In this document: in pieces, positions 9,192-17,581 of the stretch
How positions within the stretch are numbered: the stretch's first letter is position 1
Layout: each line of letters begins with the position of its first letter
Assembly: GCF_002943755.1 (NCBI RefSeq)
Contig: NZ_MQUB01000001.1
Location: 838,501 to 902,500, forward strand
From: Aureitalea marina
Lineage (GTDB): Bacteria > Bacteroidota > Bacteroidia > Flavobacteriales > Flavobacteriaceae
Direction: 5' to 3'
DNA: 64,000 bases
The notes under the pieces: model-generated
The model's input: only the letters and a program-made list of their open reading frames with translations
Database searches by the model: none
Told to the model about the DNA's origin: nothing
Made by a program: the position numbers and the translations under genes

Positions 9192-9563
9192 TCAGCCAGT
9201 GAATCGCGGAAGGTAGATCAACAGTCCGACGATCACAGCGATAAGAGCCGCTATAAAAACGGCCCCCGCTGCAATATCTTTGATGATCCCGATCTTAGGA
9301 TGATGATCGGGGTGGACGAAGTCGGCCATTTTCTCTACGGCGGAATTCAACCCCTCAATGGCCATAACCAGCCCAATGGTGAGCAATTGAAGTATCCATT
9401 CCGTTTTGGTCAGTTCGAAATAGAATCCTGCCCATGTCATGATAAGGGCAATGACGGCCTGAGCCTGAATGCTTGCCTCGGTTCGAATCAAGTGCCAGGC
9501 ACCAGTGGCTGCATAGCGTATACCTTTAAGGCGATTGATTACAAACCGGACTATTCCTCTCAT
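9192..9563 (-). CDS. dgkA: Diacylglycerol kinase / undecaprenol kinase, small integral-membrane type
   Basis: A 123-residue DgkA-type membrane kinase. It has an amphipathic N-terminus (about residues 1-30) and three hydrophobic helices. The family signature appears as AIEGLNSAVEKMADFV, which carries the catalytic/metal-binding Glu residues, followed by KDIAAGAVF. The enzyme phosphorylates diacylglycerol or undecaprenol in the inner membrane for lipid recycling. Its start overlaps the tpx stop by 4 bp, so the two genes are translationally coupled, and ftsK follows. Confidence 0.92.
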   Translation of the reverse strand: MRGIVRFVINRLKGIRYAATGAWHLIRTEASIQAQAVIALIMTWAGFYFELTKTEWILQLLTIGLVMAIEGLNSAVEKMADFVHPDHHPKIGIIKDIAAGAVFIAALIAVIVGLLIYLPRFTG

Positions 9564-10060
9564 CCAAGGGCGTTTAAGGCTGCCTCATAATTAGGCTCTT
9601 GTCCGATCTCCGGTACTTGTTCGGTGTAGATCACCTGATGATCCGAATCAATGATCACCACAGCTCGCGAGAGCAAAGCTTCGAAAGGTGAATCTGTCAT
9701 GGTAGCACCGTAATCACGACCAAATTGTCCCGTTTTATAGTCGGACAACATGACAACCTTATCGATTCCTTCCGCACCACAAAACTGGGCTTGGGCAAAT
9801 GGAAGGTCCTTAGAAATGCAGAGTACCTGGGTGTTATTCATTTGACCTGCCGCTTCATTGAATTTTCTGACTGAAGCCGAACAAACTCCGGTGTTTACAC
9901 TAGGGAAGATATTCAGTACCAATTTGGAACCTTCAAAATCGCTAAGTTTCTTGGGATTTAATTCGTGATCGGTCAAGGTAAAAGCAGGAGCCGAACTGCC
10001 CACTTCCGGTAGTTCGCCAATTGTTTGTGCGGGTTGACCGCCAAAGGTGATGTTTGCCAT
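9560..10060 (-). CDS. tpx: Thiol peroxidase (atypical 2-Cys peroxiredoxin)
   Basis: The protein reduces hydroperoxides with a peroxidatic and a resolving cysteine in one chain. I chose the ATG at 10060 (MANITFGG, 166 residues) because the family begins MATITLGG-like; an upstream ATG at 10072 adds MKKK. The peroxidatic Cys is in PSVNTGVCSASVRKF (C60 in this numbering). The resolving Cys is in AQAQFCGAEG (C94), the Tpx spacing. A TAnnTTTG box lies upstream at 10086-10093 on the minus strand. The gene overlaps dgkA by 4 bp and probably heads the run tpx-dgkA-ftsK. Confidence 0.93.
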   Translation of the reverse strand: MANITFGGQPAQTIGELPEVGSSAPAFTLTDHELNPKKLSDFEGSKLVLNIFPSVNTGVCSASVRKFNEAAGQMNNTQVLCISKDLPFAQAQFCGAEGIDKVVMLSDYKTGQFGRDYGATMTDSPFEALLSRAVVIIDSDHQVIYTEQVPEIGQEPNYEAALNALG

Positions 10061-10085
10061 TTTCTTTTTCATTTTTGTTGAATAA

Positions 10086-10093
10086 CAAAAATA
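10086..10093 (-). promoter_or_regulatory. Putative -7 promoter box (TATTTTTG) for tpx
   Basis: On the minus strand TATTTTTG matches TAnnTTTG exactly and ends 13 bp before the upstream ATG (10072), or 25 bp before the preferred ATG (10060). No clear -33 TTG is visible at 17-23 bp spacing. Confidence 0.35.
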
Positions 10094-10145
10094 GGCAAAT
10101 GCAAAGCCTTTATTGAGGATTGTAGGGAGAAAAAGTCTCTATTTT

Positions 10146-11630
10146 TTACTTGGCTAGTTGCCGGATCTTGATACGGAATGCGGCAAAGATCAAGGTCATG
10201 AACGGACTAAGCCAATTAAAGATAGCAAAGGCAAAGTAGTCCACCACCGGAACGCCTAAGACTCCACTTTGATAGGCCCCACAGGTGTTCCAGGGCACCA
10301 GGACGGAGGTTACGGTTCCGCTGTCTTCCAGGGTTCTGGAAAGATTTTCGGGAGCCAATCCCTTATCCTCGAACGCTTTGCAATACATTTTTCCGGGGAC
10401 AACGATGGCCAGGTATTGGTCGCTAGCCGTGACGTTCAGTGCCAGACAACTTGCAACCGTACTGGCGAATAATCCGAAAGTCGTATGGAACAGCTTGAGC
10501 AGTGATCGGCTAATGGAAGCAAGTGCACCGATCGCATCCATAACCCCTCCAAACACCATGGCGCAAATGATCAACCAGATGGTTCCAAGCATTCCATACA
10601 TACCACCAGCCGAAAATAAATCGCTCAGGGCTTCATTATCTGTCGGAACAGAGGTGTCAACGGTAATCGCATTCATGATCCCTTTGTAAGCGGTCTCAAA
10701 ATCCATGGAAGTTCCACCTCCAATTTGAGTTACCACCTCTGGTTGAAAGATCAAGGCCGCAAGACCACCCAATAAGGTCCCCGCCAGTAAGGCGATAAGC
10801 GGAGGAGTCTTGGCGATGATCATCACGATAACCAAAACAGGTACAATGAACAACAAAGGTGAGATATAGAAAACCTCTTCTATAGAACCTAATATGGCTC
10901 CTGTATCTGTAGAGCCGGTGGTGTCCAAGGTGGCACCAAGAATTATAAATGCGATCAAGGTCACCGTTATGGTCGGGACCGTAGTATAGGTCATATATTT
11001 AATGTGAGTAAAGAGGTCCGTTCCGGCCATGGCGGGTGCCAGGTTGGTCGTGTCACTCATAGGGGATAATTTATCCCCAAAATAGGCTCCTGACAGTACG
11101 GCTCCAGCGGTCATGCCTAATGAAATATCGAGAGCGCCCGCAATACCGATCAGGGCTATTCCCACAGTAGCTGAAGTGGTCCAGCTGCTCCCTGTAGCTA
11201 TGGAAATAATGGCGCAAATGATGACACAGGCAGGCAAGAAAATGGTTGGATTCAGGATCTTCAGCCCGTAATAGATCATGGTGGGTATGATCCCACTGAT
11301 CAACCAGGTACCCGCCAGCGCACCTACCATCAACAAGATCAGAATTGCACCCGTTGTAGACTTGAGATTCTCGGCTACTTCGGATAGCATTCGCTTGTAA
11401 CCAACCTTATTGAAATGCCCTACGATCGCGGCCACCGCAGCACCCAGTAAAAGAACGAATTGGTTAGAACCACTCAGTGCATCATCCCCAAAGACGTAGA
11501 CGTTGTAGGCTAGCATACCCACCAGAGCGATCACCGGAATAAGGGCCTCCCAGACTGAGAGTTCCCTGTTCTCTATGATCTTTTGGTCTTCAATCTCGAT
11601 CTCGGAAATGTTGTCTTGTTCTTTGGACAT
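10146..11630 (-). CDS. nhaC: NhaC family Na+/H+ antiporter
   Basis: A 494-residue polytopic membrane protein with about 11-12 hydrophobic segments and a short charged cytoplasmic N-terminus (residues 1-25). It contains the NhaC-type segments TGSSWTTSATVGIALIGI and GAYFGDKLSPMSDTTNLAPAMAG, and a late NVTASDQYLAIVVPGKM. It probably exchanges external protons for internal sodium at the inner membrane, as suits a marine bacterium. It is a single gene with about 75-bp gaps on each side and no regulator beside it. Confidence 0.92.
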   Translation of the reverse strand: MSKEQDNISEIEIEDQKIIENRELSVWEALIPVIALVGMLAYNVYVFGDDALSGSNQFVLLLGAAVAAIVGHFNKVGYKRMLSEVAENLKSTTGAILILLMVGALAGTWLISGIIPTMIYYGLKILNPTIFLPACVIICAIISIATGSSWTTSATVGIALIGIAGALDISLGMTAGAVLSGAYFGDKLSPMSDTTNLAPAMAGTDLFTHIKYMTYTTVPTITVTLIAFIILGATLDTTGSTDTGAILGSIEEVFYISPLLFIVPVLVIVMIIAKTPPLIALLAGTLLGGLAALIFQPEVVTQIGGGTSMDFETAYKGIMNAITVDTSVPTDNEALSDLFSAGGMYGMLGTIWLIICAMVFGGVMDAIGALASISRSLLKLFHTTFGLFASTVASCLALNVTASDQYLAIVVPGKMYCKAFEDKGLAPENLSRTLEDSGTVTSVLVPWNTCGAYQSGVLGVPVVDYFAFAIFNWLSPFMTLIFAAFRIKIRQLAK

Positions 11631-11708
11631 AGGTTGCTAGTTACAAAAGCGTAATGATACGATTTTGTAAAACGCAATGCAAACCTTAGTCACTTAGCCA
11701 AGGATGTC

Positions 11709-12953
11709 CTAGGCCATAACTGCCGGGCTTTCCTCAAGTATACCGACTTCCCGCATACACTTCACCATAAGCTGGTAGGTGCGGTCGATGTCCTGATCCA
11801 GTCCTATGGAGAAACGGATCAGTCCGTCAGAAAGTCCCATCTCCAGTTGTTCTTCTTCCGGGATCTCGGAAGAGGTGCTGGTACCGGGAGCACTGAATAG
11901 TGTTTTATAGAAACCTAGGCTAACCGCCAGGTATCCCAGGTTGCGTTCCTGCATAAGTTCCATGAGTTGGTTGGCCTTCTCTAGCGACCCCACATCCAGG
12001 GTCATCATGCCGCCATAGCCGTATTCCTCATGGATCATCTTACACATTTGTAAATGACCAGCATGGGATACTAGTCCAGGATAGACTACTCTCAGTCCGT
12101 CTGCCTGAAATCGTTCTGCCAGAAAGGAGGCATTAAAACTGTGCTGTTTCATCCTGATGTGTAGAGTCCGCAAGTTCTTCAGTATGGAGGCCGCTCTAAG
12201 ACTGTCCATGGAAGCTCCCAGGAGCATGCTGGTGCCGTCATTCACATTCTTCAACCGATCAATGAACTCTCGACTACCGCAGATAACACCACCCATGGTA
12301 TCCGAACTACCATTGATGAATTTGGTCAGTGAGTGCAGTACCACGTCGGCTCCCAATCGGATCGGGCTGATCATCATGGGTGTGAAGGTGTTGTCCACCA
12401 GCAGCTGCAAGTTATGTTTCCTAGAGATTTTGGATAGGGAAGGGATATCGGCTACCTCCAATAGGGGGTTACTTACAGATTCGACATAGATCACCTTGGT
12501 GTTCTTCTGTATGGCACTTTCAACTGCGTCCAGATCTGTATGGTCTACGAAAGTGGTGGTGACGCCAAACCGAGGAGCGAGGTTCTTTAGAAAGGCATAG
12601 GTTCCGCCATAGATCGTACGGCTGACCACCAAATGATCTCCCTGACCACATAACTGCAGTATAGCCGCGGTTATGGCACCCATACCGGTGGATGCAATGT
12701 GGGCTGCCTCAGCTCCTTCCATGGCAGCCAGAGCCTCAGACAGGTAAAGGCCTGAAGGTGAACTGTGCCTGGAGTAGAGGTAGCATCCTTCGGCATTGCC
12801 CTCAAAGGTGTCAAACATCTTCTTGGCCGAAAGAAAGGTATAGGTAGAGGAATCGGAAATGGATGGATTCACTCCTCCAAACTCTCCAAAATACTGGAGG
12901 TCTTGAATGTTGTTGGCGGGATCAAATTTCATGACTGTTTTATTTTTAGTCAA
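11709..12953 (-). CDS. Cys/Met metabolism PLP-dependent enzyme (methionine gamma-lyase / cystathionine lyase-like)
   Basis: A 414-residue fold-type I PLP enzyme of the Cys/Met family. Features are ASTGMGAITAAIL (PLP phosphate site), VDNTFTPMM with the Asp for the pyridine nitrogen, and the catalytic Lys in VLHSLTKFINGSSDTMGG. SRHSSPSG replaces the usual YSRxxNPT segment. In classical methionine gamma-lyase the active-site loop reads LYGC; here it is IYGG, so the signature Cys is absent and the exact reaction is uncertain. It is divergent from an Lrp/AsnC gene across an AT-rich intergenic region with an Lrp-like box, which suggests amino-acid-responsive control. Confidence 0.8.
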   Translation of the reverse strand: MTKNKTVMKFDPANNIQDLQYFGEFGGVNPSISDSSTYTFLSAKKMFDTFEGNAEGCYLYSRHSSPSGLYLSEALAAMEGAEAAHIASTGMGAITAAILQLCGQGDHLVVSRTIYGGTYAFLKNLAPRFGVTTTFVDHTDLDAVESAIQKNTKVIYVESVSNPLLEVADIPSLSKISRKHNLQLLVDNTFTPMMISPIRLGADVVLHSLTKFINGSSDTMGGVICGSREFIDRLKNVNDGTSMLLGASMDSLRAASILKNLRTLHIRMKQHSFNASFLAERFQADGLRVVYPGLVSHAGHLQMCKMIHEEYGYGGMMTLDVGSLEKANQLMELMQERNLGYLAVSLGFYKTLFSAPGTSTSSEIPEEEQLEMGLSDGLIRFSIGLDQDIDRTYQLMVKCMREVGILEESPAVMA

Positions 12954-13027
12954 AAATCTAATTATTAGGTTTTATTGTCAATCATATTTAACATATTTAG
13001 AATATAAGTTTATATTTTAGAATATTT

Positions 13028-13042
13028 TAGAAAATAATTCTA
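13028..13042. promoter_or_regulatory. Lrp/AsnC-type operator between divergent PLP enzyme and lrp genes
   Basis: TAGAAAATAATTCTA fits the published Lrp consensus YAGHAWATTWTDCTR at 14 of 15 positions and has TAGAA/TTCTA inverted arms. Further TTTAGAATAT-like half-sites lie at about 12999-13028. The location suggests autoregulation and control of the divergent PLP gene. Confidence 0.55.
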
Positions 13043-13084
13043 GTAAATATGATTACTTTGTTTCCTTAAAGAAAATCTATCGGT

Positions 13085-13549
13085 ATGCAATTTGACCACA
13101 TAGACCGGAAACTCATCACGGAGCTGCAACAAGATGCCAAGCAGACCAATAAGCAATTATCTGCAAAACTTAGTCTGTCTGTCACAGCGGTCTATGAACG
13201 GATCAGGAAATTGGAACGGCTGGGGGTCATTACAGCCTACGGTGCACGTGTAGATCAGACGACACTTGGACTGCCCATGACGGTGTTCTGTCATATCAAA
13301 CTGGCCGGTCATTCCAGGAATTTCCTGGGCAAGTTTGAGAAACAGGTCACCGAACTAGAAGAGGTCCTGGAGTGTTTTCATGTGAGTGGGGCCTATGACT
13401 ACTTGCTGAAGATAGCGGTGAAGGACATGGAGCACTTTCGTAATTTTATGGTCAATAAGCTGACCAATCTGGAACACATTGGTAGTACGCAAAGCTCCTT
13501 TGTGATAGAAACCATGAAAAGCTCGAACCTTATACCTATCATAGATTGA
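13085..13549 (+). CDS. Lrp/AsnC family transcriptional regulator
   Basis: A 154-residue feast/famine regulator. The N-terminal winged helix-turn-helix (residues 4-55) contains DRKLITELQQDAKQTNKQLSAKL and VTAVYERIRKLERLGVITAYGA, the recognition helix and wing. The C-terminal RAM ligand-binding domain (about 65-145) contains VLECFHVSGAYDYLLKIAV. Such proteins assemble as dimers to octamers and sense amino acids. The near-consensus Lrp box upstream and the divergent Cys/Met enzyme make sulfur amino acid control the simplest reading, though the ligand is inferred. The stop overlaps the TTG start of the next gene. Confidence 0.92.
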   Translation: MQFDHIDRKLITELQQDAKQTNKQLSAKLSLSVTAVYERIRKLERLGVITAYGARVDQTTLGLPMTVFCHIKLAGHSRNFLGKFEKQVTELEEVLECFHVSGAYDYLLKIAVKDMEHFRNFMVNKLTNLEHIGSTQSSFVIETMKSSNLIPIID

Positions 13550-14181
13550 ACCGCTCTAACTTTCTAAAAATAGAGCTACTTCTCTGTTTTGTAGTACTAC
13601 CCTTAAGTTATCTTTTGGATTACTCCATCTGGGTAAAAATGGCTTTAGGCCTAATCGGTCTGTGTTATATTCTGTTCTTGCTCTTCAAGGTCATCCGTAT
13701 CCGTTTTAAACCGCAATCCTTGCAGTGGAAACCATTTATCAGGCAAACGGCGGTTAAATTCTTGGTCATTGCAGTAGTTACAACCGTCTATGTCTATTTA
13801 ACAGACGCTACCAATTTATTTTATGTTCCCCTAAATAGGCCCGAGCTATTTGGGATCATATTGATGATATACACCTTTCTATCGGTTTGGCCACAGGAAG
13901 TTATTTACCGGACTTTCTTCTTTGAGCGCTATCAGTCCCTATTCTCGGACCAACGCGTGTTTGTCTTGATCAATGCCTTACTGTTCAGTCTGGCTCACAT
14001 TTTCTTTCGAAACACCTTGGTCGTGATACTCACCTTCATTGGGGGATTGCTTTTTGCCGTGACCTATTTGCGTTTCCGATCTACCCTTTTGGTTAGTTTG
14101 GAACACGCTATTTACGGCAACTGGTTATTCACTGTAGGAATGGGAGAGATGCTGGCCTTTCCCGGAATGGAAGCGGGTTAA
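13546..14181 (+). CDS. CPBP family intramembrane metalloprotease (Abi-type)
   Basis: A 211-residue protein with about six membrane segments. Three CPBP motifs are visible: PQEVIYRTFFF (motif 1, usually EExxxR), LLFSLAHIFFRN (motif 2 His) and VSLEHAIYGN (motif 3 His). Motif 1 has Gln at the first Glu, while the second Glu and the Arg are kept. The start is a TTG that overlaps the lrp stop (TTGA), implying translational coupling; the next in-frame ATG would remove the first helix. CPBP proteins are related to the Rce1 CAAX protease and some give bacteriocin immunity. The substrate here is unknown. Confidence 0.75.
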   Translation: MNRSNFLKIELLLCFVVLPLSYLLDYSIWVKMALGLIGLCYILFLLFKVIRIRFKPQSLQWKPFIRQTAVKFLVIAVVTTVYVYLTDATNLFYVPLNRPELFGIILMIYTFLSVWPQEVIYRTFFFERYQSLFSDQRVFVLINALLFSLAHIFFRNTLVVILTFIGGLLFAVTYLRFRSTLLVSLEHAIYGNWLFTVGMGEMLAFPGMEAG

Positions 14182-14211
14182 TGCAAGCCATTTAAAATCG
14201 TCACCGGCCTG

Positions 14212-14242
14212 TTGGCAATTGCCGGGCTCTGTCGTAAATTTG
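14212..14242 (+). promoter_or_regulatory. Promoter of lpd (TTG -33, TAAATTTG -7)
   Basis: TTG at 14212-14214 and TAAATTTG at 14235-14242 are 20 bp apart, which fits the Bacteroidota consensus TTG-N17-23-TAnnTTTG. The start codon follows at 14268. A perfect palindrome, GGCAATTGCC (14214-14223), lies between the elements and could be an operator. Confidence 0.55.
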
Positions 14243-14267
14243 CATTCTTAATCGAAATATCTAATCC

Positions 14268-15674
14268 ATGAAATCATTTGATGTAGTAATTATCGGCTCT
14301 GGTCCCGGAGGTTATGTGGCCGCTATCCGTTGTGCGCAACTCGGGATGAAGACCGCTCTCATCGAAAAATACAATACCCTGGGCGGAACCTGTCTCAATG
14401 TAGGATGTATTCCATCCAAGGCCTTGCTGGACTCTTCCCATCACTACGAGGATGCCATCAAGCATTTTGCCGATCATGGAATAGATGTTCCTGGAGACAT
14501 TCAGCTCAATTTTAAGAAGATGATCGAGCGGAAGCAAGCCGTGGTTGATCAAACGACAAGCGGGATCGATTTCCTGATGAATAAGAATGATATTGAGGTG
14601 TTTCACGGCCTGGGGTCCTTTAAGGATGCTACCCATGTTCAGATCGAACTGACTGAAGGCGGGCAGGAGGTCATCGAGGCCAAGAACGTGATCATAGCCA
14701 CAGGTAGTAAACCTTCTACCTTGCCTTTTATCAAGATCGACAAGGAACGGATCATTACTTCCACGGAAGCTTTAAGCCTGACCGAAGTACCTAAACACAT
14801 GATCGTGATTGGTGGCGGAGTGATCGGCCTGGAGTTAGGACAGGTGTACAAACGCCTTGGAGCCGAGGTCAGTGTGATCGAGTATATGGATCGTATTATT
14901 CCAACCATGGACGGGGCCCAGTCCAAGGAATTAATGAAGGCCATGAAAAAACAAAAGGTCAAGTTCTTCCTGTCTCACAAGGTTTCTGCAGTAGAGCGAA
15001 AGGGAAAAGAAGTGACCGTTACCGCCACCGATAAAAAAGGGCAAGAAGTTAGCTTTAGCGGTGATTATTGCCTGGTTAGTGTAGGTAGAAGACCCTACAC
15101 GGACGGATTGAATTTGGAGAACGCCGGTGTTAAAGTGAACGAAAGAGGGCAGGTTGAGGTGAATGACCACCTGCAGACCAATGTGGCTAATATCTATGCC
15201 ATTGGAGATGTGATCCGTGGAGCTATGCTGGCTCACAAGGCTGAAGAAGAAGGTGTATTAGTGGCCGAGATCCTGGCCGGACAAAAGCCCCACATCGACT
15301 ACAACCTGATCCCAGGAGTGGTTTACACCTGGCCTGAAGTTGCTTCTGTGGGTAAAACTGAAGAGCAATTGAAAGAAGCCGGTAGTGCGTACAAAGCCGG
15401 ATCATTCCCTATGCGTGCACTGGGTCGATCCAGGGCATCCGGCGACACCGACGGTTTTGTCAAAATTCTAAGTGACGCCACAACCGACGAGATCCTGGGT
15501 GTACATATGGTTGGAGCCCGGGTTGCAGACTTGATCACTGAGGGGGTTACGGCCATGGAGTTCCGTGCCAGTGCGGAGGATGTGGCCAGAATGAGCCATG
15601 CCCATCCTACCTATGCGGAAGCAGTGAAGGAAGCGGCCCTGGCGGCTACCGAAAACAGGCCATTACACGTTTAA
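14268..15674 (+). CDS. lpdA: Dihydrolipoyl dehydrogenase (E3)
   Basis: A 468-residue flavoprotein disulfide reductase, the shared E3 component of 2-oxo acid dehydrogenase complexes and glycine cleavage. The FAD-binding GSGPGG is at residues 10-15. The redox-active disulfide is C42/C47 in GGTCLNVGCIPSK. The NAD-binding GGGVIGLELG follows, then the second FAD motif NIYAIGDV. The C-terminal catalytic dyad is H446/E451 in HPTYAE. The length is standard. No E1/E2 genes are adjacent, so it probably serves several complexes. A good promoter precedes it, and the FMN reductase gene starts 15 bp after its stop. Confidence 0.96.
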   Translation: MKSFDVVIIGSGPGGYVAAIRCAQLGMKTALIEKYNTLGGTCLNVGCIPSKALLDSSHHYEDAIKHFADHGIDVPGDIQLNFKKMIERKQAVVDQTTSGIDFLMNKNDIEVFHGLGSFKDATHVQIELTEGGQEVIEAKNVIIATGSKPSTLPFIKIDKERIITSTEALSLTEVPKHMIVIGGGVIGLELGQVYKRLGAEVSVIEYMDRIIPTMDGAQSKELMKAMKKQKVKFFLSHKVSAVERKGKEVTVTATDKKGQEVSFSGDYCLVSVGRRPYTDGLNLENAGVKVNERGQVEVNDHLQTNVANIYAIGDVIRGAMLAHKAEEEGVLVAEILAGQKPHIDYNLIPGVVYTWPEVASVGKTEEQLKEAGSAYKAGSFPMRALGRSRASGDTDGFVKILSDATTDEILGVHMVGARVADLITEGVTAMEFRASAEDVARMSHAHPTYAEAVKEAALAATENRPLHV

Positions 15675-15688
15675 TAGTATTTTGACTT

Positions 15689-16225
15689 ATGAAGAAGATC
15701 ATCGCCTTTGCAGGTAGTAACAGTAGTTCTTCCATCAATCATAAACTAGTAACCTATGTGGCAGGGCTCGCCCAACAAGCAGAGGTAGAGGTTATCAAGC
15801 TCACGGATTATTCATTGCCAATCTATTCTGAGGATATCGAAAAGGAAAATGGTTTTCCTAAGCCGTTGGCGGAGTTGATGAGCAAGATCAAGGAAGGAGA
15901 TGGGGTCATTATCGCAATGAACGAACACAACAGCGGATGGTCTTCCTTTTTCAAGAACACCATGGACTGGCTTTCAAGATTGGAGCGATCCTATTTGGAA
16001 GGGATCCCGGTGTTATTGGTTAGCACTTCTCCAGGAGGCAGAGGTGGACAATCTTCTATGGACTTTGGTGTGAACAACCTGCCCAGAGTAGGTGCCCAAG
16101 TGATTCATGGAATTACCGTACCTCGTTTTTATAACAACTTTGACCAGGACGAAGGGGTGATCTCTGAGCCCGAATTGAAGGCGAAGCTCCAGGCTGCCAT
16201 GGCCGACTTGGAGGCAGCACTTTGA
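15689..16225 (+). CDS. NADPH-dependent FMN reductase family protein
   Basis: A 178-residue flavodoxin-like protein. It starts with the FMN phosphate-binding loop AGSNSSSSINHKL (residues 8-20). The central segment GVIIAMNEHNSGWSSFFKNTMDWLSR (about 92-117) is characteristic of the NADPH_dep_FMN_red family, which includes ArsH/ChrR-like quinone and metal reductases. It ends in a short helix. The enzyme is cytoplasmic and its electron acceptor is unknown. It lies 15 bp after lpd and 3 bp before pabB, so it is probably part of a longer operon. Confidence 0.85.
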   Translation: MKKIIAFAGSNSSSSINHKLVTYVAGLAQQAEVEVIKLTDYSLPIYSEDIEKENGFPKPLAELMSKIKEGDGVIIAMNEHNSGWSSFFKNTMDWLSRLERSYLEGIPVLLVSTSPGGRGGQSSMDFGVNNLPRVGAQVIHGITVPRFYNNFDQDEGVISEPELKAKLQAAMADLEAAL

Positions 16226-16228
16226 TCT

Positions 16229-17512
16229 ATGCGTAGTTCACTGCGCTTTACATGTTCACTTACCCCTGAAGTCAAGGCTAACCTGTTACAATGGGCAGCT
16301 AAATTCAATGAAGCTATCTGGTTGGACTCCAATGAGGTGCCGCATTTGAACAACACTTACCAGGCCATTCTTGCTGTAGAAGCTTCAGATAGTATTTCAG
16401 TTTCCGGACCGGGTAGTTTTGAGAAGTTGGACCGATGGCAACAGCAAAAAAAAGATTGGCTTTTTGGCTATCTGTCATACGATCTCAAGAATGATCTTGA
16501 GGCTCTAAATTCTGGCAATTCTGATCAATTGGAGTTCCCTGAGCTGCTATTCTTTTGCCCCAAACGTCTGTTCTTGTTTGGTTCTGATGAGGTTGAGTTG
16601 CTTTTTCTGGATAGTACTGAAGAAGAAATGCGATCGGTTTGGGACCAGATCCAGTATCTAAATCCGCAATTGGATACCGGAAGTCAGGTCAGTATTAAAG
16701 TAAGAACAACCCCGGATCAGTACCGTGAAAAGGTCCGCTCGCTGTTGGATCACATTAAACGAGGAGACATATACGAGGCCAATTATTGCATCGAATTCTA
16801 CAGCGAAGGACAACAGATCCATCCGGAGGCCACTTATCTTCACCTGAACGAGATCTCTAAACCACCATTTTCCTCTTATTTCAAGGTGGGGGATTATTAT
16901 GCCCTGTCCGCATCTCCTGAACGTTTTTTGCAGAAAAGGGGAAATACATTGATTTCTCAGCCCATTAAGGGAACTCGGAGGAGAGGCGATAACTCTGAAC
17001 AAGATCTTAGATTGATTCAGGAACTAGAAACCGACACCAAAGAGCGCAGTGAGAATATCATGATCACGGACCTGGTACGAAATGACATGTCCAAAATCGC
17101 CAGGTCAGGCTCGGTCCATGTGCCCGAGTTATGCCGGGTTTATACTTTTGAGCAAGTTCATCAACTCATTACAACAGTTTCCTGTCAACTGAAGGAGGAT
17201 ATCAACCCGGTTGAAATTATTCAGGCCATGTTCCCCATGGGCAGCATGACCGGAGCGCCAAAGATCAGGGCCATGGAGATCATTGAGGAATTAGAAGATT
17301 TTAAGCGCGGCCTTTACAGCGGTGCCATTGGATATTTCAGTCCGGAGGGAGATTTTGATTTCAATGTGATCATTCGGACCATACTTTATAACGCGGCCAA
17401 GGCTTATTTGAGTCTCCCAGTAGGCAGTGCCATTACGATCGGTTCGGATATCGACCAGGAATACGCCGAGTGCTTACTGAAGGCCAAAGCCATGAGACAA
17501 GTCCTGGAATAG
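16229..17512 (+). CDS. pabB: Aminodeoxychorismate synthase component I (PabB-like)
   Basis: A 427-residue chorismate-utilising enzyme. The diagnostic PIKGT (residues 245-249, catalytic K247) is the PabB form; anthranilate synthases have PIAGT. Other active-site segments are LVRNDMSKIARSGSV, FPMGSMTGAPK and GSAITIGSDIDQEYAECLLKA. With a glutaminase partner it makes 4-amino-4-deoxychorismate for folate. No pabA lies next to it, so the amidotransferase is elsewhere or shared with trpG. The N-terminal half is divergent, as is common. It sits 3 bp after the FMN reductase and 69 bp before tilS, an order common in flavobacteria. Confidence 0.88.
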   Translation: MRSSLRFTCSLTPEVKANLLQWAAKFNEAIWLDSNEVPHLNNTYQAILAVEASDSISVSGPGSFEKLDRWQQQKKDWLFGYLSYDLKNDLEALNSGNSDQLEFPELLFFCPKRLFLFGSDEVELLFLDSTEEEMRSVWDQIQYLNPQLDTGSQVSIKVRTTPDQYREKVRSLLDHIKRGDIYEANYCIEFYSEGQQIHPEATYLHLNEISKPPFSSYFKVGDYYALSASPERFLQKRGNTLISQPIKGTRRRGDNSEQDLRLIQELETDTKERSENIMITDLVRNDMSKIARSGSVHVPELCRVYTFEQVHQLITTVSCQLKEDINPVEIIQAMFPMGSMTGAPKIRAMEIIEELEDFKRGLYSGAIGYFSPEGDFDFNVIIRTILYNAAKAYLSLPVGSAITIGSDIDQEYAECLLKAKAMRQVLE

Positions 17513-17569
17513 GCGTTAAATTCCATTACTTAAACGTTAAAACCGCGGTCTGTTTAACAATCGAGATAG

Positions 17570-17577
17570 TATATTTG
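17570..17577 (+). promoter_or_regulatory. Putative -7 box (TATATTTG) immediately before tilS
   Basis: TATATTTG is an exact TAnnTTTG match ending only 4 bp before the tilS ATG at 17582. If used, transcription would start at or just after the start codon, giving a leaderless or slightly 5'-shortened message; Met9 (17606) would then be the alternative start. It may be a chance match. Confidence 0.25.
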
Positions 17578-17581
17578 GAGG

